NCBI GenBank assembly: GCA_026874595.1
Contig: CM049317.1
Coordinates: 45,720,401-45,784,400 of the forward strand
Origin: Sipunculus nudus
Lineage: Eukaryota; Annelida; Sipuncula; Golfingiida; Sipunculidae
Direction: 5' to 3'
DNA length: 64,000 nucleotides
Shown here: positions 48,690-60,064 of the stretch, piece by piece
Layout of the letters: the number at the start of each line of letters is the position of its first letter
Position numbering within the stretch: the stretch's first letter is position 1
Made by a program: the position numbers and the translations under genes
The notes under the pieces: model-generated
The model's database searches: none
What the model was told of the DNA's origin: nothing
What the model saw: only the letters and a program-made list of their open reading frames with translations

Positions 48690-50029
48690 GAAGGAATGAT
48701 TATAAAAAATATATAATTTTTTTAGTGCCTGTCTTCCATCTAGCTATCATAGACAGGTGTACTTGGGTACAGAACAGAGTGCAATTTTATTTTCCAGTGA
48801 TCTTGAAACTAAGGTATAAAAAATACGCGGCTGATGAGGCTAGACCTTCTATGCATTCACTTAATGTTTTTATCCTATATTCCCAGGTTCATCCGTGCAT
48901 AAGTGACGGTACATTTGTGAATAGCCCTTGATGAAGCTCTAGAATCCGTCAAAGATGTTAGATCAACACCATAAATAAATGTAATCGATTTTTTCTCGGC
49001 CCATTCCAAAAATACCCTGAAAATTAAATAAGATTCCGTTCATGGTTACTTGAGTCGTAAACAAACACACACACACGAACACACACATGGACGGAATGAT
49101 CGCATACTCTCCTGGCGTAGGCAACACTACGTGTAATGGTAATAGTGTCGTTTTACGTACCGGTTTACACTATCCACGGTAGCTGTATCTTTAGGTATAT
49201 CGGTCTCTTGTGGATATAGTTACCGTGGAGACTACAAAGGTCAGTTTATGTTAGATGCGCGGATGGGATTGAATAGTCCGGGTAAAGATCTGAGATAGTA
49301 GATAACTGGAAATGCTGCCGTCATATTTAAGAAAGTAGACTTAGAATAGATATAGATGCACCTATCTGGGCAAGGGAATGATTAATTTATAATCAAACAC
49401 GTGATAACGAGGTTAGTGTTTGGTTCCTGGAAAGCACTCGCGATACAGATTTACAAGTTTAGTCTCGTTGATTTCTCGCCACATTGGGGGTATATGGAAA
49501 ACCGCATTCTCGTGACATTTGTTTCACACAATCGTAGTATTATATAAGAAATTGTCAGCTAAATTTACAAAAAAAGATTTCATAATATTCACTAAAAGAC
49601 TCATGATTATCAGTTTTCTTTGTCTGCATATATAAACCCTAGTGTCATTGTTAAGAGTGCAGCTGAGAAACCATATATAAGCCTACGTGTACATTACGAA
49701 ATAAGGGACTTCCAAATACATCTGTTTAACGTAGAGTTAGTTTGTCATCTTAAAGAGCCATCTTTTGTGGCATTCTCTAGATTATTTAAATAATTGTTAC
49801 GAAAATAAAGGGTCCATAAAGAGCATATATAAAGCAGTAAATTTAATTACAGTTGACTGATTGGAATGACAAGCAATTATGTCTAATTTTGTTTATAACT
49901 ATCAAAACGGGGACTCAACACGTTCTCTTTAATACACCATAGAACAATCACAGTTCCCCTGTTACAATTTTTTTTGTTACATGTACAGTAATGAAGGCCG
50001 ATTGAGACATTGTTACCTGGCTGTTCAGT

Positions 50030-50084
<55 letters not shown>

Positions 50085-51094
50085 TTTGTATACAAAACTA
50101 TGCTCTAAATACGATAAAAAAATCGTTTCTATGGCCTAAGGGTAGATTACATGCAATACCCATTCGGCGAGTCATTTACATGTATACATATAAACATTCG
50201 TACATATATGTATAAATAATGCAAAACTATTCACTAAATACTATTTATTTTTGTTTAAATTATAGCTATTTGTGCAGAGTTAACACTTGAGTGTTAAGAA
50301 CAGGTAAGTGAAAATGTTTTATCAATGTTAAATGAATGAATAGTACATACGCTGTTAATGGCTTTTATAAAATATCGGATCAGCAGGGAAAAAAATCAAG
50401 GGGCCAACGTCCTTGCCGTGGTTTTTGTAGAAGAGTCACATAATACAGAAAATATATATGTTAAATATAATATACATACAGCTATATAACATATTAAACA
50501 TGAAGAGTGAATGAACCTTTACGCCCACAATTAAAAGAGCAAAGACAAATTCAGTAGATTATTTATACATTGTTCCAATATATATGGCTATCGTTCCGTT
50601 GCGCGAGACAGTGTCCAACAAGGGAGCCCAGTCAGATATTTATAATATAATGCTAACAAGATTACATTTGATGGGACAGATATCATAACGACCAATTAAA
50701 TGCACCCAATTCCTACCAATAGACCCATACAAAAATAAACATGCATTTGTGTTTAATTCATAATATAGCTGGCAGTCTGGACTTGTGGGGCAAAATTTCT
50801 CGTCGTAGAGCATGAGCTTTCCTTGTAGGAAGATGCTCCTATAAATGACAAAAATCACTTTACCAGGAAGAACAGTTATATTTGAAGAGGGAATATTTTT
50901 CACTCTGTTACCCCAAGCAGATTTCAAATCGACCAAATCGTAAATTGCACCGGATGTTATAAGTGAAGTAACCATAACCCCCCCCCCCCCCCCTGAACCG
51001 GTTCCTAACTTAAAAGTGGGAGGACCTTCAGAAATTGCGATTTTTTACAATAATCTCCACAGATGCCCGTGTATATATGTTTTCCTTTCTCATT
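48690..51094. other. Gene-free stretch at the strand switch
   Basis: It lies between the plus-strand Ig cluster and the minus-strand lectin array and serves as the 3' flank of gene 4. A (TA)n tract is at 50034-50081 and a poly(C) tract at about 50978-50992. A 111-codon minus frame (50640-50975) downstream of the gene 4 stop has no recognised motif. Confidence 0.45.
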
Positions 51095-51818
51095 TTACAT
51101 GTTATAAATGTCATTGTCTACGAACACTGTCTCATTGTCCGAGTCCTCTTCTTGATTTCCAGACAGCCCCTGATCAATTTTACTGGTAGCGCCCTCTTTC
51201 GTAATTACTAATTTGCTTTTTCTGTTTTTCTTTTTACCACTTTTCCTTTCCTCCTGTGGAAGTTGTCCTGTTGACATCTGACGCTGCTTCGGGATCTTTT
51301 TAATCGAAGACAGATCTTCTTTGTTTGGACTTTGTTTCACACCTTCAATATTTGTTGAATCCACGTTAAACTGAGATGTTGCTTTCCTTCCTTTCTTAGG
51401 TACTGCATACAGTTCTGTAACAGACGCATCAAGTGACCGGGATCGTTCTGAAGTTATGTCGTCATCCTCGCTATGAAGGCTTGTTGTAGCCACTGTCACA
51501 CTTTGTTCTTGTGATATAACGCCATGCGCTGTGTTATTATTTACCTTCAGGCCTTGTGGCGTTCTGTAACCTTGTATGGTCCTCACCGAGGCTGATGGCC
51601 CATGCTGCGAGCGCGAAGTTGAACTCTTGCTCGCAGCGTTTTGGTCGATGGAGCTGTTTTTATACAGAACTTCTGTGACGTCATCAGATACTCCTAGCGC
51701 CTGCTGGCAGACAGGGATACCGCCGGAAGATGACGCTGTATTCAGCGGACCCATGTTCATCTGCTCTGAGTTGGCTGATGGTCTATTGTTTACCATTCTA
51801 TCTCGTCGTTTGATAAAG
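51095..51818 (-). other. Cytoplasmic tail exon of gene 4
   Basis: The exon starts in phase 2 after 'GATATTTAAG' and encodes about 240 residues, opening with the stop-transfer 'CFIKRRDR'. Tyrosines occur in 'TEVLYKNSS' (YxN, Grb2-like SH2 ligand), 'IQGYRTPQ', 'TELYAVPKK' (YxxP, Crk/Nck-like) and the extreme C-terminus 'VDNDIYNM'. A Lys-rich block 'SGKKKNRKSK' follows the third. The rest is Ser/Thr/Gln-rich and probably disordered. The tyrosine segments are the parts best conserved in the copy at 63 kb. Confidence 0.82.
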
Positions 51819-54800
51819 CTTAAATATCAATGTTTGTCAGATCATGTTTCAGATTAATTTTTGAAAGATTTCCATCTTATATGTGAGGCAGAAGTCAAAG
51901 TTAATTTTCGAAGTACGAAAATTCGGAATTGTAAAATCGTTCGTATTGTTGAAACAAAATACTCACCAAATGAATAAAATTATTGCTGTCACTAGGCTTA
52001 TCAATGCTATTGGTACTGCTGTATAGGCCAGAATTGTCAGTGTAGGATATGGCGTCCCTGGATCTTAATTGAAAGCATATATATTATTTTTCTGTGTGAT
52101 CATTATTTGATACACGTTCAGCTATTCTAACTTAGAAGTATAAACCTGTAAGACATATCATTATCTGGCGTTAGTTTGCTTATCACATTCATTCCTCATA
52201 TATTCTCAACAAGTAAATTAATTGTACTTCTGTTACCAATTATGAATCTCTAGATATAACATACATGATAAGAGGAATTCAGCATATATAATAAAAGTCA
52301 GCACATTACATATTAGTACATTTATAAGTGTAAGGTGTACAGAATAAATGCATTGTTGGCGTGTTTTATGAGATCAGAGCACACTCAAATTACAAAATCT
52401 CCACGGGGAGGCATTCTTTGATAAGTTAGTTTATGGTGATGTTACGTACATTTGCGTTTGTTAAATTATATGTAGACTTACATGACCAGTTTAAATGGTT
52501 GAGAGTGTTATCATTGGAAACCATTGCCGGAGTTGACGTTGCATGCATTTTAGGTGTGACCCTTGGAGTGGAACCAGGCTTCATGGCTTCAAAATGAGTA
52601 ATCATGTTATAATGTGTCAGTCATACGGCTGAATATTATACGGTGCTCCGGTTAAAGCAATCCAACTGATATTAAGTCTTTATTTAAAGTTATATCTTGT
52701 TTCCATGTTTTACTTAAATCACGCTCAAAAGATTAATAATTTTCAAGAATAATAATGTTTTCCGAAAGACAATATGGAAATTAAATATAACATCATTTAT
52801 AACTAATATTTTAATTGATGGTCAGATTAAAGGCACCGGTTAAATGACAATATGTTAATGTAGCACTCACCGTTCTCACAAATAAAGGCCGGAACGGTGG
52901 AATTGCAAGGCAACGATGTCCATTTCGCAGAATGATTCAAAGATATACAATGATCAGGCAGTGGTATAGTTTCATTTGGCAACATCCAGAAGTTATTGAT
53001 GACTTCCATCCGAGATGATGCCCCTTTAAATAAAATATCTTTCAAGTAGGTAAAGGTAACACCCTTTACTAAATCTAAAGTCAATCCGTACAAGGACTGT
53101 AAAAAGTATGCATTTTAAACCTGGTTTAGTGTTCTTTCTGCTGGTATATGTATTTTCGAAATTATCTTGCATTTTCACATGATTTTGCAACATTAAATTA
53201 TTATACTTTTACAAGGTATATCAATTCAATGATCCAGTAACAACAAATAAACGGATTTGAAATTTTGTCATGTAGTTGAATATAAGTCTGCTAAAAAGTG
53301 ACTTACTGTTACGGGATATTTAAAATAGTACATCTTTTAAAAATGTATAATTGTTAAAAATGTTTAAGAAATCATGGGAAAGATTAATGAAACATTTTAA
53401 ATTATAAATTCCGTCAGAAAGAAATTATTTCCGGGGTTTTAATAGCGTACATTAGCCTATGAGGTTAATTTAAATTTAAAAATTTTTGGATTTATTTTAG
53501 ATTAAGGGATGTTACAGTAATGAAAATCAATAAAGCTTACGTTTAAACACTTTTGTAGTCTCAAATGCTTCAGAAGGCAAGATGATATAAATGGAACAAA
53601 CCGATGGTAGAAGTATTAACATTATTTAATGGGCTTAATTGTGTCAATTAAGTGCTATCTTCTAAAACAGTACGAAGGCGTTAAGAAAGAATATCTACCA
53701 CTTTCCCAAACCCATCTTCTGCTTGTCCCAGAAATCCAAAATATGCTGTTTATATGTCCATTTCTGTACTTTATCAATGCTGTTTGAATATTTTCGGCCA
53801 TTTTTTTGTTATTTGGAAAGAATAGATGAGATTGAAGTGAAGCATCTTTTATTTTGCATTTCTCTATCGCTGTTTTCCAAGTAACTTTCTCCTCAATAAC
53901 AAACAGGCACATGTGCCTGTAACCGTAAAAAAAATCCGTATCAGGATTTATGCAACCAGAGCCCCACTCTGTAAATAGAAGGAATATTATGTAAAGGTTT
54001 TCCTAAATTCACACATGTTTTATCTGCTCATTTCTTTCAAGGGCTAGTCCAAACATGTTTAACACCGTTAGTATCTGAATTTTTGCATGCAAGGTTCATT
54101 ATAACATACAGACTTGAAAAGACTAACGCAAACATTATATCGTGAAACGTAAGAGGTGACACGGTAGATGTTTAAACGCTAAAATTATTTTCCTTTTTGT
54201 TTTAAATAAAACACCACACTCTGAGAGTGCAGATTTCATTCACATTCGGCAGACGAAACACCCTGAGTGATCTTTTGGAAGGTTTTCAAACACTAACCAT
54301 GCTTTCACCATAAAGAGATGTTGAGATGCAATATTCACACTATTTGAGATTATCGTGGTTTTCTAACTTTTTATGCAGAGTGGATAGTGTCTTGTCTGGC
54401 AATCAAGGTCGATTATTTTCCTATGGCCGTCTCTTTTATAATTAAAGGCAAGGCATAACGCGCCTATGTTCTCCCCTGAAAGGCCTCTTGGATGTCCCTC
54501 TTGCCAGTTGCTCTCATCTATGACTTTCATTAGAGGTTCGTGCAAATAATATGTCATACATCTATTTTTATAGATTTCAGACAAATTGTTTAATGAATCA
54601 CTTAATGATAAAAACAGACAAGAAGCAAACACATTTTTTAGAAAGGTTGAAACAAATCCGGATGAAGTGTAGCAAGTAAGAATTACAAAACAAATAAAAT
54701 TAACAAAAGTTATTTTAATATCTTCGGAGAATCATAACTTTAGTAATCTGATTTCACATTTATTTTTTATACATTTATTCAATTAAACTTTTTGTTATAC

Positions 54801-57352
54801 ACTGTATAGGATCTTTTGAGGAACAATAGATCAAATTTATGGGGAGTATTTCTGGGTTCTCCCAGGTATGGCGTTATTCCCTACTCCTGTTTTTTTATAC
54901 ATCCTTAAGAATAAAAAGTCATACAATATGCTTTTGTGATATACAGGGCACGGTATTTGCTATCCTTCCCGGACATCGGTCCTTTACCAGCAGAGCATCC
55001 TTCTGTTGCCCTAGTATATCTACTCACACCGGTAGCCCACACGCAACAACAAATAATCCCATCGTTTTGTTGAACCTTCGTCTAAAACCGTGATTAAGGT
55101 ATAATATTAACTATTTAATCATTAATACCTTATTAAATAGTTACTAAACATTAACCATCAGCATTAATTAAAAGCCATAAACTGTGAAATAGACAGCAAA
55201 TTTGTTAAAGTATGCAAGTAAAAGCAGTTTAACTGTGAAACTTACGAGATGAAGCGTAAAATATTTGTATAAAGCACAGACTTGTCTGCATCCTGGACGA
55301 GAATATACAGGTGTACATGGTGGTCCTGTTGATGGAGCCAGTGCATTGTAACACCCTTGATATAGAATTTCAGGTGGCTGCCGCCCTGCAACGGAAATAA
55401 AGTTTCTTTTTATTAACAAACAAATATACAAGTATAACCTTGAGTGGTTGTATGCTAGTGTTCCTGTATGTCACAATCGAGCTTGAAGTGGTGACGATTT
55501 TTAAAAACACCTCAGCCGAGATTAAACCTGAATAGAATTAGCCATTGGTTTTAATATCATCGAGAAAAAAAATAATTTACATATTTACATATGCACTAAT
55601 CATATTTGATATTAAAACAAGAAAAACTCTGTCACAATGATATAAACGACAGAGACGATTATTCGATCCATATCTTATATTATTACGACCGATCAATTTC
55701 ATCCTTTACCTGCTCAGAATAAAATACCTGGGCTCATCTTTTAACATCCAGGCAATTGCTTTATAGCTCAGCTGACTGTAAGACGTTTGAGCTATAACAA
55801 TCATGCTTTGTCCGTCGCCCGTCCGGTTACCCGGCCATCTTGTCGTCTGACCATCCGTTTAAGGGCACAAATCGTAACGATTGGGCCTAGAGGTTCTTAA
55901 TAATTTCTTTGTAAATCAGAAAATAGGTCACTGCGATCAGTATTCTCCAAGTTATGAAAGTCAATTTACTTGTTCATAAAAAAAATATTTGGTACAAGAG
56001 CCGCCGTATCTAAATAATTAATATATGGCTTGCCTGGAATGTCGCTTTCATATAGGCCATGTTGGTTTCATCAGTTGCTTCAGATTTGTGTGCAAACCTT
56101 TACTTTTTCGAATGTTTTACGTGTTTTTCATCTGTCATTTAACTGAATGCCAATTAACAGCATTTGCATCGTTATCGCAGCTGTCGGTCCATCCGTTGTG
56201 GTAAAACGTTGTTTATTTATTTATGATGTGTTACGGGGTGGCATAAAAGCGGACCGAACTGTCTCGCTAGTGAAGATTGCTTTGCTAGCGAAGCGGTTGG
56301 TACGCCGGACTTGTGCGCCACCGTTATGGGTTCGAATCCGGGATATGTTTCCTCTGAACAATTTGTCTTTGTAACATAACGGGGGCTCGTCCAACGTGAC
56401 GGTAAACTTTGAGGCTCAGGGAATAAGCTCAAGAAAGTGTGACTCATGGGATAATTAGTCTTGTTCTGATAGCAGAACGCTCTTAAGAAGGGGTGTGTTA
56501 CGGGGTGACATGAAAGCGGACCGAACTCGCTAGCGAAGCTCGCTTTGCTAGCGAAGCGGTTGGTACGCCGGACTTGTGCGCTACCATTATGGATTCGAAT
56601 CCCGGTTCGGCCTAATGTTTCTCCTGAACAATTTGTCTTCGTAACAGATGGCTTGTAGTATCAGAACGACCTGTATTTATTCCATTTTTGCAAATTGACC
56701 TGTATTTTGACAGTGTAAACGACAGCAGTTATATCAGTTTCACAGCTGTGGTTTCATATAGTGTCCTGAAACCTGATGTGTTTATCATCCCCCCCCCCCC
56801 CTCGAATTTGCCTTCGTTCGTGTGTCTGTCTATCTATCCGTCCATTAAACGTTGACAAATTTAAGCCAAAGTATTTGACCAAAAGCTACCATATTCCACA
56901 TACAGCTCACCTGTCAATAGAGGATGATTACAGGGGACCAACTTCTTCAAAAAGCGTGTTGTATGTTTGAAGCCACACTTTTACCTTACTCTTTCTAACA
57001 CAAGCACTTCTCCCACCAGTAAGGGATTACGTTTCTGCTTGAGGACAAAAGGTCAAAGGGACAAATTCAAAGGATCGTCTTAATTATTCTTTTCAGCAAC
57101 TAGGCTTAACGTTTACAGATGCGGTGGGATGCTCTATAGGTGGCTCCATGCTGGCCATAAATTGTATCATCATTTGCCGAATACAAGTGGCACCACCTGT
57201 ATTTTTTTAGAACATTTAAATACATTAACTGCTTATGTAGTCCTCCGGATCTGGGATATCCACGGGATACAATTCGTTATTATTCTGGCTCGTATAATCA
57301 TCAGGTTAGCCAGGAATATCGTGGATAGGACAGCTGCCCTCCCTAACTTCAT
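51095..57352 (-). CDS. Gene 4: WSC-like / C-type lectin-like type I receptor with long signalling-type tail
   Basis: Exons in transcription order are 57352-57271 (signal peptide, core 'AAVLSTIFLANLMII'), 55385-55246 and 55081-54925 (WSC-like), 54523-54368 (optional half lectin module), 53968-53699 and 53023-52871 (C-type lectin-like domain), 52586-52482 (Thr/Pro stalk), 52063-51967 (TM, core 'AYTAVPIALISLVTAIILF') and 51818-51095 (tail). With the optional exon the coding length is 1884 bases (627 residues); without it, 1728 (575). Both keep frame. Phases follow the Ig genes: 1 through the ectodomain, except 0 inside the WSC module, and 2 after the TM. The signal exon is 82 bp, as in gene 2, but is separated by a 1.9-kb intron containing repeats, so its linkage is less certain. 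Likely a membrane recognition receptor; the ligand is unknown. Confidence 0.72.
51967..52063 (-). other. Transmembrane exon of gene 4
   Basis: It enters in phase 1 and leaves in phase 2 at a 'GTGAGT' donor, the same phases as the TM exons of genes 1 and 2. It encodes a hydrophobic span of over 20 residues, and the following exon supplies the basic stop-transfer residues. Confidence 0.8.
52871..53968 (-). other. C-type lectin-like domain of gene 4 (two exons)
   Basis: Exon 53968-53699 gives 'WGSGC', 'GYRHMCLF', 'VTWKTAIEKC' and 'RRWVWESG'. Exon 53023-52871 gives 'FWMLPNE', 'PDHCISL', 'KWTSLPC' and 'FICE'. This is a long-form CTLD with an extra N-terminal Cys pair plus the two conserved pairs. 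The EPN/QPD position reads 'LPN' and the WND position 'WTS', so classical calcium-dependent sugar binding is unlikely. The split between 'WESG' and the second half is a phase-1 intron. Confidence 0.85.
54368..54523 (-). other. Orphan second-half lectin exon in gene 4
   Basis: The frame ('ESNWQEGHPRG', 'ALCLAFNYK', 'DLDCQTRHYPLCIK') matches the second half of a CTLD and the neighbouring 153-bp exon in size. It is phase 1-1, with an acceptor at 54524-54525 (or 54518-54519) and a weak 'GTTAGA' donor. The first half that should precede it is absent from the 400 bases up to the WSC exon. A stop follows directly if the donor is not used, which would truncate the protein. Confidence 0.6.
54925..55385 (-). 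other. WSC-like domain of gene 4 (two exons)
   Basis: Exon 55385-55246 reads 'EILYQGCYNALAPST', 'RPGCRQVCALYKYFTLHL', fitting the WSC start 'YxGCY' and the 'CxxxC...YxYFxLQ' segment. Exon 55081-54925 reads 'QNDGIICCCVWATG', 'TEGCSAGKG', 'SKYRALYI', fitting the second half, where 'GxxCxC' and 'C...GG...YRALY' are expected. The join is phase 0. Two of the usual cysteines look shifted or lost, so the fold call is by motif order, not by every Cys. Confidence 0.6.
55855..55990. repeat. Solitary unit related to the 24-kb tandem array
   Basis: 'GGGCACAAATCGTAACGATTGG' and 'AAATAGGTCACTGCGATCAG' match the order of phrases in the array at 23930-25640. It lies in the first intron of gene 4. Confidence 0.5.
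56226..56378 (+). mobile_element. tRNA-derived SINE-like repeat, copy 1
   Basis: It contains an A-box-like 'TAGCGAAGCGGTTGGTACGCC' and a B box 'GGGTTCGAATCC' at tRNA spacing, preceded by 'GTGTTACGGGGTG'. Its near-identical neighbour is copy 2. Confidence 0.7.
56493..56647 (+). mobile_element. tRNA-derived SINE-like repeat, copy 2
   Basis: Same A box and a B box 'GGATTCGAATCCC' as copy 1, starting about 267 bases later in the same orientation. The shared outer sequence 'GTGTTACGGGGTG...AACAATTTGTCTT' suggests tandem duplication, not two independent insertions. Confidence 0.7.
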
Positions 57353-57359
57353 GATCTAT

Positions 57360-59428
57360 TAATACAGAACCATCACCAGGATACTAAATGAACCCCAGAA
57401 TAAAGTTACTGTCAAAACAGTCACGCTCCTTGTTCCTTATAAATACATTATAACCATCCTCCTGTATATAACCACACGTGGTTACAATAACAACACCTTC
57501 CTTCTGACACAGATCCTATCACGCCCGATGACGTATTAACGCAGCAAAAATGAACATGCTTCCTGGTTAAATATGTAAGTGTTAATGAGGCAGACTATCC
57601 TAAAACGCCCTTTCACATATGATTATACCAACAGAGGAAAATTATTTACATAATGTGTGCGAACATTAATATATTTGAGATATTGCAACCAAGTATAAGA
57701 TTTAAAAAGAAAGGTTTTTATTACATTTAATTCTAATTCAGACTCAGATTATATATTTTTATGATGTTCATGATGAGGCCAGCTTTCACACCAGAAGCCT
57801 GGCACACTTTCCTGTTTTATTTTGTGTTCTGTTACAGCAGACAGAAGGATAATTGTAAGTACTGATTGGTTTGGTAACTCCCTCTGGTAAAACGTGTGTA
57901 CAATTTAAAGTATGGTTGTGACCATTCAACATTATTCATAATTGATCTGCTAATGTTGATCCGTCAAGTATTAAGGCACACACATATAACACACATATGA
58001 CATATATAAGTTCCAGTATATCTCTGAGTAGCCTTGTTAAAAAATGTATATCACATTTCCATCCCTTAGTATGGACTTCCTGGTCGGAATATGATTCTGG
58101 TTATAAACAGTAAGGGGTACTGGATAATGCTTGTGTTTCATTATGACACATAATGTGCCAGTGTTATCCGTAAGAGTCGAATGAATGTGTATACATGTAA
58201 TATGTACTCATGGGTCATTATTTTGTCTTTAATGATGACGTAAAATCGAGGTTAAAATGGATTTAATTGACTTTACAAATGTGCGGATAATGAAGAGTCA
58301 AATCGGTTGTGCATAATAGTCTTAATTATACAAAATCATCAGCGGATATTGCAATTTTGTTTAAGATTTTGCATGTATGTACTGTCTCATATTACACTGA
58401 TTTGGTAGATCTCTAATTCGAAGTAGAATATAATAATATAAGTGCTTTCATGTTAAAGTCTTGAAGTAAAATTTAAAAATAAAAAAGATATTGTTTTTAA
58501 TATACTCTTTATGGGTTATTAAACGTTCTGTGGGACTATTATTCTCTTAAATAATTTTACTTTACCTTTATTATCTTTCGTTAAGTGCTTAAGTTTACAG
58601 TTGACAAATATTTACATTTACAGTGGAATGTGACATGAAAATGACAGGGAATTAGCAATAAATATAAACCAAATGTTTTTGCTGAGGAATCCGTTAAGGA
58701 GCCTTTTAGGGAAAAAAGAGCACTTTTTTAGAAAATGTATCAAAATGAAGTCTTGTTGAAGAAGATATATATTACAGGTATTTTTTTATGACTTTATCGG
58801 GCGAGCTCAATTTTCTACAGCATTTACGGGAATATGAAGCGGAGAATTTAGGTTATAAAGAACCAAGAGTTAAACAGGAAACATTGTAATTGTTAAGGAA
58901 GCGATAGGGCCCCCTGGTAAGTATATTCAAAAATGCGTTAGGTGTTGTCAAGATATGAAATTCACAAGAAATATAATCACATTATAGCACAATAGCTACA
59001 CAGGCAGTTTCAGCCGAACCAGCAAGATCACTGGTAGAACATTAAATTAATAAAACCAATAATGTAGTGTATGAGTAGCAGCCAACTCCACCGTCTATAT
59101 CATTCAAGCTTTACTCTAACATTCAGATAAAACTAATATTCTGTTCAGAATAGTATAAATTAGATGCCCTTACAAGCAGGTATAACAAGCAGCCTCGGGG
59201 TCTGGCAGGGCTTTCGAACTGGGCAACAAAGGTGGTACGGGGAGGAAAATGGATGCCCTGAGGTGACTTAAAGGTAGCAGACAAAAATACCTAACTATCT
59301 TGTGCTGAATACACCGAGACGCCCGCTCTCGATGGTTTGAATCTCGGCTCTGTGCCAGATACAGTGTTATTAGCCCAACCAGAGTGACTGTTACATGTTT
59401 AAAATTAAGAGTTGATGCACAATGCGAT
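57360..59428. other. Gene-free stretch upstream of gene 4
   Basis: This should include the gene 4 promoter (minus strand), but no clear core element stands out. A B-box-like 'GGTTTGAATCTCG' near 59333 may be part of a decayed SINE. Confidence 0.4.
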
Positions 59429-59985
59429 ACCGCGCTTAGACTGGTACCCCGCTCTATTATGGCACCGCTGCTCTAGGCCAATCATAGAGACGGGCGTACA
59501 ACGCCATCTTCAGGACTCCCGGCAGATTGGTTCCAACTCCAGTATGATTTATATATGATAAAAATAAGCATTTCGTTTGCTCAGAGAAGTTGTCAAAAGT
59601 TGGCTGTACATTTTGTGTAACAGTTATCATTAGATTAATAGATATTGGTGATAAACCAATGCTACCTACAGAGGAATATGAAATATTCAGTATATCATAT
59701 CATCTATACATCCATCAGTCAATTTTTGTGCAAAAACTCATTTTTCAATATTTGAAAACTTTAAATAACTAAAGAAAGTAATTTTATAAATAATCTTCAC
59801 GGATAACCAGCCGGGATTGCGAGAACGTCCATGACAATCGGTGTGAGCGTACAGACTGGAGTTGGAACCAGTCTACAGGTAGGTCAGGAGTTGCAACTGG
59901 GAGTACTTAAGATGGCGTTGTACGCCTGTCTCTATGCTTGGCTTGGGGGCCGTAATAGAACAGGGTACCAGTCTATACCGCGCTT
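59429..59985. mobile_element. Foldback element with ~120-130-bp inverted arms
   Basis: Positions 59429-59545 and 59856-59985 are reverse complements sharing 'ACTGGAGTTGGAACCA', 'AAGATGGCGTTGTACGCC', 'GTCTCTATG' and 'GGTACCAGTCTA'. A 310-base AT-rich loop lies between them. The right arm has a ~15-base extra segment. The 77-codon plus frame at 59831-60064 is a by-product of the arm. Confidence 0.75.
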
Positions 59986-60064
59986 TCAGTGGTCTGATTA
60001 CAAATCTGTGCTCTGTGGGCACCCCATTCACGTGACGTCACGGCTATTCCAGGGCAGAGAATAG

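Noticed and set aside
50640-50975. 111-residue minus-strand frame as an extra exon of gene 4
   Set aside because: It lies after the gene 4 stop codon, has no recognised motif and no clear splice acceptor; more likely 3' flank.
56286-56350. Possible tRNA gene
   Set aside because: A- and B-box sequences are present, but no cloverleaf with paired acceptor stem forms, and the unit recurs 267 bases later within a larger repeat, so it is SINE-derived.
59831-60064. 77-residue plus-strand frame
   Set aside because: It is produced by the right arm of the inverted repeat, whose left arm shows the same sequence without an open frame.
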